Of a stretch of DNA of 32,621 bases, positions 16,743 through 24,699 are shown piece by piece. The DNA comes from Bacillota bacterium (GTDB lineage Bacteria > Bacillota > SHA-98 > UBA4971): contig JAAYRV010000139.1 of assembly GCA_012518595.1 (NCBI GenBank), forward strand, positions 1 through 32,621. The letters are read 5' to 3'. Numbering within the stretch: the stretch's first letter is position 1; the number at the start of each line of letters is the position of its first letter. Under the pieces are notes generated by a model. The model was given only the letters and a program-made list of their open reading frames with translations, was not told the origin of the DNA and searched no databases. A program made the position numbers and the translations under genes.

Positions 16743-17765
16743 TCACCTTCTCCGAAGAGAGACACCGAGCATGTCAACGACTGTCCTTATTCTATTATAG
16801 ATCGTAGATTTATCAGATCCTGCAAATAGAAGACCTACTGCATTCATCTTCTCATCTACAAGCAGTGAGCCTGAATCTCCCCCTGCACCCATTTTGCCTG
16901 TAAGGATCTGGTCGGTGAAGGTCGCTGTTGCGTTGTCAGAGTAGATAACATTTACCGTGGCGTCAACCACCTGCACTTCTCCCTCGGTTACTCCCGTCGT
17001 TCGTCCGCTCTTCCTTACACGAAGCCCCAGGCCGGCCTCGCCTAAACCTTTTACCTCTCCCAACTCCAGTATGTCCCCGTCAATAAGCCGGGGGTTTGTC
17101 GGGCGGGCAAGCGCTGCATCCACCAGATTCGCAGTTCCGGCTAAGGACCTTGTAACTACCTCCACTCTGACCGGAGATCTGGTTGCGCTTAACCATTTAT
17201 TCATCGCCAGTTCAATAGATCTTGAAGCCATACACGCAGGAACCCGCCCGGTCATCTCGATAGGGATAAACCTTTCGAGATGAGCTATCTTATCCCGCTC
17301 CACTGTACCCCCGTCAGCCGCCCCGGGCTGAAGAATGGGATCTCCTTGCCGAGCCTTGCCGTCCTGTCCGGATGTGGCATTAGCTAACACGTGATTGTTG
17401 GATAGAATAAGCGGTTCACCTGTTTTCACATCCCAGACAACCGCGCCAAAAGTGCCTGCGGTCGTCCTATAATGTCCTAGGCTCACCCCGGGACGAGCAG
17501 GTCTCATCTGGGACTGTCTTTCACTCAGGAACCTAAGCTCACCGACTTCAATAACATCTGTAGGCACACCCCGCAATTCACTGGGCACCATATCCTCGGC
17601 TTTGAGGCGTAGCTTAGGAAGCTTCTTCTTAACCATGACGACTATACATTCACGTGAAGTCCTAACCCCTGCGGTAGTCTTGTAACCTCGTCCTACTCCT
17701 ACCACATTTTCCATGGACATGATCTGCCAGGTAGCATCCTTGAGAACATCAAAGATTTCGTCCAT
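16743..17765 (-). CDS. Trypsin-fold serine protease, bacterial Nal1-like
   Basis: A 340-aa protein with a complete chymotrypsin-type triad: H125 in ILSNNHVLAN, D216 in NLVDAALA, and S298 in GAGGDSGSLL. The region before residue 90 (NVVGVGRGYKT and VMVKKKLP, PTDVIEVGE) is the N-terminal module often found ahead of this fold in Nal1-like proteins. It has no signal peptide or membrane segment, so it probably acts in the cytoplasm or spore, or is exported together with a partner. AAGGAGGT stands ten bases ahead of the ATG. It follows the subtilase gene by 31 bp, so the two proteases are probably co-transcribed. The substrate is unknown. Confidence 0.82.
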   Translation of the reverse strand: MDEIFDVLKDATWQIMSMENVVGVGRGYKTTAGVRTSRECIVVMVKKKLPKLRLKAEDMVPSELRGVPTDVIEVGELRFLSERQSQMRPARPGVSLGHYRTTAGTFGAVVWDVKTGEPLILSNNHVLANATSGQDGKARQGDPILQPGAADGGTVERDKIAHLERFIPIEMTGRVPACMASRSIELAMNKWLSATRSPVRVEVVTRSLAGTANLVDAALARPTNPRLIDGDILELGEVKGLGEAGLGLRVRKSGRTTGVTEGEVQVVDATVNVIYSDNATATFTDQILTGKMGAGGDSGSLLVDEKMNAVGLLFAGSDKSTIYNRIRTVVDMLGVSLRRR

Positions 17766-17796
17766 AGACAGCGATACCTCCTTCTGAATCAGAGTA

Positions 17797-18996
17797 TCAG
17801 AGCCTGTTCTTGATTACTGAAGCCACTGCAGCCCCGGCATTGACCAAACCCGCGCCCTGTTGCTCCCGGGGGAATGCATCCATGATTGTGGCGGTCTCAT
17901 AGATAAGCCCCTCCATTTCTTTCGCTGACAGCCCAGGCGCTATAGAGAGCACCAACGCAGCAACGCCTGCCACATGTGGGCAAGCCATGGAAGTCCCGCT
18001 AAGTGTCTTATACCGTCTTCCCTTATATGTAGAGTAAATGTTCTGTCCGGGTCCTGTTATATCAACTTCCGGTCCGGAGCTGCTAAATTCAGCGATTCGT
18101 CGGTCCTCAGTAGACGCAGCCACTGCCACCACATGTGGATCCCGCGCCGGGTACAAAACAGTGTTTCGGCCGCCTGTATTGCCTGAAGCTGCCACCAAGA
18201 GAATACCGGATTCTGCCGCCTTACTGATGGCGAGCGCAAGGGCTTTGCCTGAGTCGGAAGTCCCGAAACTCATATTGATGATATGGACACCCTGCTCTAT
18301 GCACCACTGGATACCCTGGATAATATCGGATGTCATACCTTTTCCTCTTGAGTCAAAGGATTTCACTGCGTAGATATGGGCTTCCGGGGCAACCCCGACG
18401 ACTCCGAAGCCGTTGTCAAGGGCAGCAATTATGCCTGCCACGTGTGTGCCATGTCCGTTGTCATCTTCTACGCCTTCTGTCTCGGAAATCGCGTCAAACC
18501 CGGCTCTTACGTTCCCTGCCAAATCAGGGTGGCTCACGTTCACTCCGGTATCCACCACCCCGACCCGCACTCCCCTCCCCGTAGCATGTGCCCAAGCCGA
18601 AGGAGCGTTTGTCCCCATCACACCCCATGGTACTTTTTGCTTGGACCACTCCAGGCATCGCACTCTGGAACATCGCGACCTCACTTGTGTGCCGGGCGCC
18701 GATGAGCCCACTATTGTAAGGACGGTATCGTCCTCTATCCATTTCACCTCACTGCGGAGCGCAAGAAGCGCCATAGCCTTGTCCTCTTCCGGGAAGACAC
18801 ATGCGGACGCGTTGATTAGAGGCAGCGCTTTCCTCACACATCCTCCGCAGCTTTTCACTATAGAGCCGTGGTCCTCTGGATCTGTCTCCGCGTCGAATAT
18901 CACAATTTTCCTGCGCTGTGACGCATGGGTAGGTCTCCCTGCCCTACCTGCCACGGCAGCAACTGCCATGATGTAGGCTATGATAACAGAGAGCAT
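17797..18996 (-). CDS. Secreted subtilisin-family (S8) serine protease
   Basis: A 399-aa preproprotease. Residues 1-18 are a signal peptide, and about 28-95 are an I9-type inhibitor propeptide (KIVIFD... ending VKWIEDDTVLT). The catalytic domain carries D149 in VVDTG, H182 in GHGTH, oxyanion N273 in ASGN and S336 in GTSMACPHVAG. Between propeptide and catalytic core there is a Cys-containing linker (C109, C114). The ATG has GGAGGG eight bases upstream. A strong hairpin (19079-19106) separates it from the micro-protein genes upstream, so it should have its own promoter, though I could not define one. It leads a two-gene unit with the Nal1-like protease. Confidence 0.93.
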   Translation of the reverse strand: MLSVIIAYIMAVAAVAGRAGRPTHASQRRKIVIFDAETDPEDHGSIVKSCGGCVRKALPLINASACVFPEEDKAMALLALRSEVKWIEDDTVLTIVGSSAPGTQVRSRCSRVRCLEWSKQKVPWGVMGTNAPSAWAHATGRGVRVGVVDTGVNVSHPDLAGNVRAGFDAISETEGVEDDNGHGTHVAGIIAALDNGFGVVGVAPEAHIYAVKSFDSRGKGMTSDIIQGIQWCIEQGVHIINMSFGTSDSGKALALAISKAAESGILLVAASGNTGGRNTVLYPARDPHVVAVAASTEDRRIAEFSSSGPEVDITGPGQNIYSTYKGRRYKTLSGTSMACPHVAGVAALVLSIAPGLSAKEMEGLIYETATIMDAFPREQQGAGLVNAGAAVASVIKNRL

Positions 18997-19078
18997 GTAA
19001 GGCTCCCTCCTTTGCTTCGGTTATCGGATGTTAAATGATATTCCACGGGTTCATAATGGGTGATGAGATGTCTAGGAA

Positions 19079-19106
19079 GAGGCCACGACTCATCCGCCGT
19101 GGCCTC
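19079..19106 (-). terminator. Hairpin ending the micro-protein array
   Basis: GAGGCCACG (19079-19087) and CGTGGCCTC (19098-19106) form a perfect 9-bp GC-rich stem with a 10-nt loop. On the minus strand it is followed by TTCCT, a short and imperfect T-tract, so termination may be partial. It lies about 40 bp past the last micro-protein gene and about 80 bp before the subtilase start. Confidence 0.6.
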
Positions 19107-19146
19107 AGGTATGAGGAGGCTGCGAATTGCCAGCCGGGCCACATCG

Positions 19147-19260
19147 TTACATTTGAGGGTTGTAACGTGTTGCGATTACCTTAGCAATAGTAATTAGCTG
19201 AGGTATCATCAAGATGAACAGGAAAACCACCAGCCACCAGTTCTCCAGTTGAAGACTCAC
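19147..19260 (-). CDS. Micro-protein A of the tandem array (37 aa, one membrane helix)
   Basis: GTG start with GGAGGG seven bases upstream, stop TAA. The peptide begins MSLQLENWWLVVFLFILMIP and ends with a basic/polar tail (KVIATRYNPQM). The N-terminal (E/Q)LE(F/N)WW motif, the hydrophobic run and the proline at position 20 match the two neighbouring micro-proteins, so it is the most diverged copy. A single transmembrane helix with a short charged tail is predicted. Function unknown; size and composition recall small sporulation or membrane-regulatory peptides, but I do not recognise the family. Confidence 0.72.
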   Translation of the reverse strand: MSLQLENWWLVVFLFILMIPQLITIAKVIATRYNPQM

Positions 19261-19300
19261 TGCTTCGCCCTCCTCTGCATCCCTACCATTTGAGGTCGTC

Positions 19301-19402
19301 TTACACCTTCTTCGACCAGATTGGGAAGAAGACTAAGAATATCGGAACCAGCAAAATGAAGAGTAGTATGATTATCCACCAGAACTCCAATTCCTGTGTC
19401 AT
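19301..19402 (-). CDS. Micro-protein B of the tandem array (33 aa, one membrane helix)
   Basis: ATG start with AAAGGAGGG seven bases upstream, stop TAA. The peptide begins MTQELEFWWIIILLFILLVP and ends FFPIWSKKV. The first 20 residues match micro-protein C almost exactly, and the DNA is also nearly identical over about 60 bases, so B and C are recent duplicates. Acidic N-terminus, WW at the membrane edge, a hydrophobic helix and a basic end suggest an N-out/C-in helix. It lies 40 bp ahead of micro-protein A. Confidence 0.78.
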   Translation of the reverse strand: MTQELEFWWIIILLFILLVPIFLVFFPIWSKKV

Positions 19403-19482
19403 TACGTAGCCCTCCTTTCACAGCATGCGTTGCGTGCCGTGATATGCGAAGTCTTTGTTATTTTCGTGATACACTGTGTATC

Positions 19483-19569
19483 CTATATGCACATGAAAAT
19501 CAGGAACAACGGAATCAGCAAAACGAAGAGCAGTATGATTATCCACCAGAATTCCAATTCCTGTGTCAT
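19483..19569 (-). CDS. Micro-protein C of the tandem array (28 aa, one membrane helix)
   Basis: ATG start with AGAGGAGG seven bases upstream (GAGGAGGCGTGTCC then ATG), stop TAG. The peptide begins MTQELEFWWIIILLFVLLIP and ends LFLIFMCI, lacking the basic tail of A and B. It is the first in transcription order. Upstream on the minus strand, at about 19629-19637, CATATTATA fits the CATAnnnTA pattern of mother-cell sporulation -10 boxes, but no matching -35 is seen, so sporulation control is only a suggestion. Confidence 0.78.
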   Translation of the reverse strand: MTQELEFWWIIILLFVLLIPLFLIFMCI

Positions 19570-19670
19570 GGACACGCCTCCTCTCTTCATAACCCCAAAC
19601 CCCTGAGAGGCTGTGGTCTGTACTATAATATGGAGTCATGTTTTGCTTTGCTCCTAGAGTTTCATAGATA

Positions 19671-19802
19671 TTACGTATTGTCCCTTGTCTTTTCATTCAT
19701 GAACTGTGTGTCACGTTCAGGAATGGTAGGACCCGGAGTAAAAAACGCAAGGATAGCGCTTACAAGGAATAAAACGCTCCCAATGAGATTTAGGATATTC
19801 AT
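19671..19802 (-). CDS. Possible 43-aa small membrane protein
   Basis: An ATG-started frame gives MNILNLIGSVLFLVSAILAF, a hydrophobic helix, followed by a polar tail (PERDTQFMNEKTRDNT). It sits just upstream of the micro-protein array on the same strand. No ribosome binding site is seen within 15 bases of the ATG, and a longer frame to 19901 has no better start, so it may not be translated. It shares no clear motif with the other micro-proteins. Confidence 0.35.
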   Translation of the reverse strand: MNILNLIGSVLFLVSAILAFFTPGPTIPERDTQFMNEKTRDNT

Positions 19803-19925
19803 AATAGAGGATAAGTTGTTCTGGCTATCTCCGGGACAGCGGACCCACCTTTTAGCAAGAACCATGGCTTTGTCATCCCCCCATACGCATGCCTGCAACA
19901 CCCGGGGAATCGGCTGATGTGCGTC

Positions 19926-19964
19926 AATCGTCAGTCTTACCGGTCATCGTCAGTCCTACCGGGA
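19926..19964. repeat. Imperfect tandem duplication at the 3' end of the 120-aa gene
   Basis: Two copies of an approximately 18-bp unit (TCGTCAGTCYTACCGG core) lie head to tail. One copy encodes the last residues and the stop codon of the 120-aa protein; the other lies just past the stop. This looks like a small slippage duplication that may have changed the protein's C-terminus. Confidence 0.6.
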
Positions 19965-20299
19965 TCCTGGGAAACGTCATTCGCCGTCTCAAACAACCTC
20001 TGAATTTCAGGTGGGACTTCCCCAAGCTCCAGGCTGGAAATGGCTTCTATAGCCATGCTCATAATGTAGTTTCGAGTCTCATCAGGCATCGATGCCAGAA
20101 AATCCTGAGCCACCTTTGCCATTTCATTCACATCTTCCAGCTGAATATCAGTGTAACCAAGGTCATGTAGCATCGAACGGATCTTTTCGGGATCACCGGA
20201 GGATAAACCAAACTCGCGAATCAAGTCATTTAGCGCTTCTCTGTCCAACCGGTTTCCGCCGGCAAGAAATTGGGATATTAGATCGTTAACTTCACTCAT
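19937..20299 (-). CDS. Unidentified 120-aa acidic helical protein
   Basis: I do not recognise this protein. It is acidic and predicted mostly helical, with no cysteine, no signal peptide and no membrane segment. Distinctive segments are NDLISQFLAGGNRLDREALN near the start, LGYTDIQLEDVNEMAKVA in the middle and GEVPPEIQRLFETA near the end. AGGTGGG lies 12 bases before the ATG, a little far. It is transcribed divergently from the unidentified coiled-coil protein at 20552, with about 250 bp between them, which suggests shared regulation. A short tandem repeat overlaps its 3' end. Confidence 0.65.
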   Translation of the reverse strand: MSEVNDLISQFLAGGNRLDREALNDLIREFGLSSGDPEKIRSMLHDLGYTDIQLEDVNEMAKVAQDFLASMPDETRNYIMSMAIEAISSLELGEVPPEIQRLFETANDVSQDPGRTDDDR

Positions 20300-20370
20300 G
20301 GGTCTTACGTCCCACCTTTCAGGCGTCTTGCGCGAACTGATGCCCTGGGTAACCCCAGTGATTTACAGGT

Positions 20371-20398
20371 CTTATATTATTGATAGATCTTATTCCAA
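20371..20398 (-). promoter_or_regulatory. Candidate promoter of the 120-aa gene
   Basis: On the minus strand TTGGAA (20393-20398, 4 of 6 matches), a 16-nt spacer and TATAAG (20371-20376, 5 of 6 matches) lie about 70 bases ahead of the start codon. In the same gap, two overlapping TATAAT boxes on the forward strand (about 20496-20506) could serve the divergent gene, though no good -35 accompanies them. Confidence 0.45.
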
Positions 20399-20551
20399 CC
20401 AGGTCTCCTTGGTGATATCGGCATTGTGTTAGGCGCACACACAAGTACAGATTCGAATTGGTCTTGCCCTGCACGGAATCGCAACTGAAGGTCATATAAT
20501 ATAATGCTAATTGAAACTCATAGTCCCCAATCTGGATAACGGGGTGGTCTT

Positions 20552-21157
20552 ATGGATCTACAAGCAATCCATGATGCAATATCCCAGCAGAATTTAATTA
20601 TGCAGAGACTGGACCGCAACATGAAGAGAATCGAGGAATCATATAGCCGTGTATCCTCGAGACTCGATGCGCTGGAAGCTAAAGCTGAAACACCTGAAGC
20701 CAATACCGGCGAAAGCCGGCGACAGAAAAGGGCTCAGGCAAGTAGTATTTTAAGCAATAAGAAGACTGATGACACTGAAATGACAAACAACAGAGCAGAA
20801 GACGCACCAGAAGATACTGTGGAAAGAGAAAACAAAGGCCCGGCCCAGACGGCCCCGGCTTTGACTCAACGCGTAAAATCCGCTATCCGTAGTTCTATTC
20901 AAGACGGAAGCGTCACTCACACCCTTGACAAGTTTCAAGCCTCAATAAAACTGACAGACGAGGCGACCGGCGCGCTCTCAGAAATTGCGTCCCTTGTCAA
21001 AGCATCACTGGACCAGGATCAAGACGTCATACAACTGGGATCAGCGCCTATTCCCGGTGGATCACTGGCGCTATTGTTGGAAATGGCGAAGACGCCGCAG
21101 TTTCAGCGTTTCATTGCAAATGTAGTAGCCCAAGCGCTTAGGGAAGCTGAAGCCTAG
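20552..21157 (+). CDS. Unidentified 201-aa protein with N-terminal coiled coil
   Basis: I do not recognise this protein. Residues 1-45 are a likely coiled coil (QQNLIMQRLDRNMKRIEESY and following heptads). Residues about 46-100 are a charged, low-complexity, probably disordered linker rich in E, T, N, R and K. Residues about 105-201 form a more ordered helical domain (RVKSAIRSSIQDGSVTHTLD, then GSLALLLEMAKTPQFQRFIA). No membrane segment or signal peptide. GGGGTGG lies six bases ahead of the ATG. It is one of two intact forward genes and is divergent from the 120-aa gene. The shape (coiled coil, linker, small domain) suits a structural or adaptor protein. Confidence 0.72.
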   Translation: MDLQAIHDAISQQNLIMQRLDRNMKRIEESYSRVSSRLDALEAKAETPEANTGESRRQKRAQASSILSNKKTDDTEMTNNRAEDAPEDTVERENKGPAQTAPALTQRVKSAIRSSIQDGSVTHTLDKFQASIKLTDEATGALSEIASLVKASLDQDQDVIQLGSAPIPGGSLALLLEMAKTPQFQRFIANVVAQALREAEA

Positions 21158-21201
21158 GAACGGCACCAATGATTTGCAGTGCTTATCTTTACGGCATTAG
21201 A

Positions 21202-21253
21202 GTGGCAGGTGCTTGTGTGAGAGGCGCTATCCCCGGAACCAAACACCTGCCAC
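21202..21253. terminator. Inverted repeat between converging genes
   Basis: GTGGCAGGTG (21202-21211) and CACCTGCCAC (21244-21253) are perfect 10-bp complements with a 32-base loop, placed between the converging ends of the coiled-coil gene and sucD. No T-tract follows on either strand, so it may act as a bidirectional barrier or RNA stabiliser rather than a classical terminator. Confidence 0.45.
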
Positions 21254-21309
21254 CCTCGTCGTGAGCAAATCCTCTTTCAGATTCATCTCAAAACCTGCAT
21301 TCAACTGCA

Positions 21310-22182
21310 TCAAAGCAGTTCGGAAATAATGTCCACAACCTCATTCACCGTGTCCGCTACAGGGACGCCTGCCTCCTGAAACGCCTTTACCTTGGACTCG
21401 GCCGTCCCCATGGAACCTGATACGATGGCGCCGGCATGTCCCATTCGTTTGCCGGGAGGAGCAGTGCGTCCGGATACAAACGCTACAACGGGTTTTGTCA
21501 TACTACCAATGAAAGCTGCGGCTTCCTCCTCATCACGCCCACCGATTTCACCGATTAACACAATAGCATGCGTGTCATCGTCTTCTTCAAACGCTTCGAG
21601 GGAATCCACAAAAGTCGTGCCGATTATCGGGTCGCCTCCAATCCCTATACATGTAGACTGTCCAATCCCGCGGGATGAAAGAAGGCTTACCACCTCATAA
21701 GTCAGGGTGCCGCTCCTTGAGATCACTCCGATAGGTCCACGTTGGAAGATCTGTCCCGGCATTATTCCCACTGACGCTTCCCCACACGTGATAATGCCTG
21801 GGCAGTTCGGTCCGATTACCCTGCACCTCGACCCTTCCTTCTTTGCCTGATCCAGCATATCAATGACATCGAGGGTGGGAATACCTTCAGTGATACATAC
21901 GACAAGCTCAATTCCGGATGCAAAAGCTTCCACAACTGCGTCTTCGGCAGCTCTTGACGGCACAAAAACACACGAAGTATTGGCGCCTCGTTGTTCGACA
22001 GCCTCAGCCACAGTGTCAAATACGGGGATGCCTTCTACGTCCTGCCCGCCTCTTCCCGGAGTCACTCCTGCAACGACCACGTCAGGGTTATAGTCTCTCA
22101 TACGTAGCGCATGAAACCTTCCCTCGCGACCTGTGATACCTTGAACAACAAGCCTTGTATGCTTATCTACGAATATGCCCAT
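21310..22182 (-). CDS. sucD: Succinyl-CoA synthetase (ADP/GDP-forming), alpha subunit
   Basis: A 290-aa subunit that interconverts succinyl-CoA and succinate with ATP or GTP. It carries the CoA-binding Rossmann region ([11 protein letters not shown]), GPNCPGII, and the phospho-histidine H249 in [12 protein letters not shown]. Length is typical. Its ATG lies one base after the sucC stop, with GGAGGG inside the end of sucC as ribosome binding site. It is the last gene of a run that starts with hdrA. In this context it links succinate to 2-oxoglutarate via KorDABC, in either direction. Confidence 0.97.
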   Translation of the reverse strand: MGIFVDKHTRLVVQGITGREGRFHALRMRDYNPDVVVAGVTPGRGGQDVEGIPVFDTVAEAVEQRGANTSCVFVPSRAAEDAVVEAFASGIELVVCITEGIPTLDVIDMLDQAKKEGSRCRVIGPNCPGIITCGEASVGIMPGQIFQRGPIGVISRSGTLTYEVVSLLSSRGIGQSTCIGIGGDPIIGTTFVDSLEAFEEDDDTHAIVLIGEIGGRDEEEAAAFIGSMTKPVVAFVSGRTAPPGKRMGHAGAIVSGSMGTAESKVKAFQEAGVPVADTVNEVVDIISELL

Positions 22183-22183
22183 T

Positions 22184-23323
22184 CTACATCCCTCCCCCTG
22201 CGATTGCCACTATGCGCTTGGCAGCGTCAACCATGGTATCTGCTGTTACCACAGGCGTGTCGCGGAGAAGAGCCCGGCCTTCCTTCTCTCTCGTGCCAAC
22301 GAGTCGGACAACGACCGGGAGATCCAGGTTTACGCTTTCAATGGCTGTAAGGAGCCCTTGCGCTACTTCATCACAGCGAGTTATGCCCCCAAATACGTTA
22401 ATCAGGATTGCCTTTACAGCCTTGTCCATGAGGATCAGTTCCAAGGCGTTTTGGACTACTTCCGCCCTTGCGCCTCCTCCGATATCAAGGAAATTGGCAG
22501 CTTCTCCTCCTTCAGCCTTGATAGCGTCAATTGTCGCCATAACGAGGCCTGCCCCGTTTCCGATGACCCCTATATCCCCACCGAGCTTAACATATGTAAG
22601 CCTTCTCCTTCTTGCCTCCTGCTCCAGCGGGTCATCGCCCTCTGCCTCCCAAAGGCCTCCGTATCCGGGATGCCTGAAAAGAGCATTATCATCCAGGGTG
22701 ATCTTTGCGTCAGCTGCAACTACTTTTCCGTCCTTTGTAAGCATAAGAGGATTGATCTCGGCAAGCTCCGCGTCTTCCTGTTTGAACAAACGGAACAGGG
22801 ACGAAAAATACCCACCCACCTGAGTGATTACGCGTCCGTCGAAACCTGCCGACAAGGCCAAGGCTCTTGCCTGCCACGGCATGAAGCCTTCCCTTGGCGT
22901 CGTCCACACCTTGGCGATTTTCTCAGGGGTTTTAGCAGCGACTTCCTCGATGTCAACTCCACCCTCACTGCTGGCTATGATTGCAATTGATTTTTGCGAC
23001 CTGTCAACGGTCACGCCCAGATAATACTCTTTCACTGCTTCGACAGCCTGTTCTACCAGGACTTTCCCGACGGTAAGCCCTTTTATGTTCATCCCGAGAA
23101 TTCGCGAAGCCGCATCCCTCGCCTCCTCAGGAGTCTTCACCACACTGATACCGCCGGCTTTACCCCGCCCGCCGACATGAACCTGGGCTTTCACCACAAC
23201 ATGTCCCTTGAGCTCAGACGCTATCTCATACGCCTCATCCGGGGTCTCGGCAACCCTTCCGTGAGGAGTCGCAATGCCATAACGCCTCATAATCTCCTTT
23301 GCTTGATATTCATGGAGTTTCAT
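22184..23323 (-). CDS. sucC: Succinyl-CoA synthetase (ADP/GDP-forming), beta subunit
   Basis: A 379-aa ATP-grasp subunit: [16 protein letters not shown] at the start, [13 protein letters not shown] in the nucleotide-binding loop, the acidic [19 protein letters not shown] metal-binding region and a C-terminal flavodoxin-like CoA-ligase domain with [13 protein letters not shown]. The frame is open to a TTG at 23359, but the ATG at 23323 gives the conserved MKLHEY start, overlaps the end of korC by 14 bases and is preceded by a GGGAGGGAGG. Nucleotide preference (ATP or GTP) cannot be told by eye. Confidence 0.97.
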   Translation of the reverse strand: MKLHEYQAKEIMRRYGIATPHGRVAETPDEAYEIASELKGHVVVKAQVHVGGRGKAGGISVVKTPEEARDAASRILGMNIKGLTVGKVLVEQAVEAVKEYYLGVTVDRSQKSIAIIASSEGGVDIEEVAAKTPEKIAKVWTTPREGFMPWQARALALSAGFDGRVITQVGGYFSSLFRLFKQEDAELAEINPLMLTKDGKVVAADAKITLDDNALFRHPGYGGLWEAEGDDPLEQEARRRRLTYVKLGGDIGVIGNGAGLVMATIDAIKAEGGEAANFLDIGGGARAEVVQNALELILMDKAVKAILINVFGGITRCDEVAQGLLTAIESVNLDLPVVVRLVGTREKEGRALLRDTPVVTADTMVDAAKRIVAIAGGGM

Positions 23324-23876
23324 GCTTAGCTCTTGCCTCCCTCCCTCTCTCGAGACCAATGTTGAACGCTTTCATGTTCAGCTCTTCAGTTCCTCGGGGA
23401 ACCCTGGACGAAATAGCCTTCTCCATGGCATCAGGTGTCACTATACCGGTTACGCCGACAAGCGCGCCGAGGGCTACAACATTAGCCACTACCTGCCTGC
23501 CTACATCGTGCCTTGCTATTTCAGTAATGGGTAGGGTCACAACGCACGCGTCTTCCAGAGAGGGTATGGAACTTACGTTAGTGTCATCCACAAGAACAAT
23601 CCCACCTGGTTTTACGTGCTGTCCGTATCTGTCACATGCTTGCTGAGACATGATTAGAACAACATCAGGAGAAGTAACCTTAGGGAAGTCTATTACGTCA
23701 TCTGCGATGATAACCTCAGCCCGACTTGCTCCTCCGCGTGCCTCAGGCCCGTATGACTGCGTCTGAATCACGTCATAGCCGTCATAGACACCTGCGGCCT
23801 CGGCCAGAATTATGCCTGCAAGAATCAGGCCTTGCCCTCCTGTTCCGGAAAGTCGAATTTCCTTATACATCATCAT
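23310..23876 (-). CDS. korC: 2-oxoacid:ferredoxin oxidoreductase, gamma subunit
   Basis: A 188-aa gamma subunit of the four-subunit oxidoreductase. IRLSGTGGQGLILAG near the start, QTQSYGPEARGGASRAEVI in the middle and IVLVDDTNV mark the family. The start is one of three consecutive ATG codons that overlap the end of korB by 14 bases; the next two ATGs are equally possible. Its 3' end in turn overlaps sucC. These overlaps indicate tight translational coupling of korC to both neighbours. Confidence 0.93.
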   Translation of the reverse strand: MMMYKEIRLSGTGGQGLILAGIILAEAAGVYDGYDVIQTQSYGPEARGGASRAEVIIADDVIDFPKVTSPDVVLIMSQQACDRYGQHVKPGGIVLVDDTNVSSIPSLEDACVVTLPITEIARHDVGRQVVANVVALGALVGVTGIVTPDAMEKAISSRVPRGTEELNMKAFNIGLERGREARAKHETP

Positions 23877-24696
23877 CAGTCTCCTTGGTAGCAGCTTCGA
23901 TTATCGATTCGTAGCGCTTAGTATACTCAGGTCGAGCCCTTGTTCCGAGCTCGCCTATGATGAACTTGTCCTCTAATTCGTCAGGCGAAAGCCGGGACGC
24001 AGCCTTCTTGGTCACTGCATGTTCTTTCTGCCAGTCCAACATTACCAAAGCGTTTCTCATTTTGTTCCGGCGTCCGAAATATGTAGGACACTGAGATACT
24101 GCCTCCACAAAAGCAAACCCGTCTTGAGCTATTGCTTTGGCTATCAATCTGGAAAGGGGTGCAGCATGGTACGCAGTTCCTCGCCCCACAAAACTTGCTC
24201 CCGCAGCAAACACCAGCTCACAGAGGTCAAAAGGCTCCTCTATGTGTCCGTAAGGCGCAGTCGTCGCCATTTTCCCTGTTGGAGTCATAGGTGAATACTG
24301 GCCGCTTGTCATCCCATAGATGCTGTTATTGAAGCATATGGTTGTAATGTCGATATTCCGCCTTGCTGCGTGTATTAGGTGGTTCCCGCCGATAGCAGCA
24401 AGGTCCCCGTCCCCGGCCAGTACAATCACGTCGAGGTTAGGTTTCATCATCTTAATGCCTGTGGCAAATGCCAAGGCTCTGCCATGAGTTGTATGAAGCG
24501 TATCAAAATCGAGATAACCCGGCGCTCTTGATGCGCACCCGATTCCCGATACTACACAAACGTTGTTTTTATCCAGATTCAGTGAATCAATGGCCCGAAG
24601 GACAGCGCTCAGTACTATGCCGTGGCCACACCCTTCGCACCATATATGCGGCATCTTGTCCTCCCTGAGATAGTAGGTAATAGGTTTTCTTGCCAT
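23863..24696 (-). CDS. korB: 2-oxoacid:ferredoxin oxidoreductase, beta subunit (TPP-binding)
   Basis: A 277-aa beta subunit that binds thiamine diphosphate and a [4Fe-4S] cluster. WCEGCGHG with C20 and C23, C54 in GIGCASR, and the TPP/Mg motif GDGD (95-98) through NNSIYGMTSGQ (123-133) are visible. TTAPYGHIEEPFD follows, a segment typical of 2-oxoglutarate-type rather than pyruvate-type enzymes, although substrate cannot be proved. AAGGAGGT overlaps the korA stop region, three bases from this gene. Confidence 0.94.
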   Translation of the reverse strand: MARKPITYYLREDKMPHIWCEGCGHGIVLSAVLRAIDSLNLDKNNVCVVSGIGCASRAPGYLDFDTLHTTHGRALAFATGIKMMKPNLDVIVLAGDGDLAAIGGNHLIHAARRNIDITTICFNNSIYGMTSGQYSPMTPTGKMATTAPYGHIEEPFDLCELVFAAGASFVGRGTAYHAAPLSRLIAKAIAQDGFAFVEAVSQCPTYFGRRNKMRNALVMLDWQKEHAVTKKAASRLSPDELEDKFIIGELGTRARPEYTKRYESIIEAATKETDDDV

Positions 24697-24699
24697 GTC

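Noticed and set aside
18413-18976. 187-aa forward open frame
   Set aside because: It lies wholly antisense to the subtilase gene, has no ribosome binding site, and reflects codon bias of the real gene.
19418-19696. 92-aa reverse frame covering micro-protein C
   Set aside because: It is in another frame than the micro-proteins, has no good ribosome binding site and no recognisable features; the micro-protein frames have strong sites and shared motifs.
22155-22823. Forward open frames of 222 and 271 aa
   Set aside because: They are antisense to sucC and sucD, which have full family motifs; low-complexity Ser/Pro/Ala composition is typical of shadow frames.
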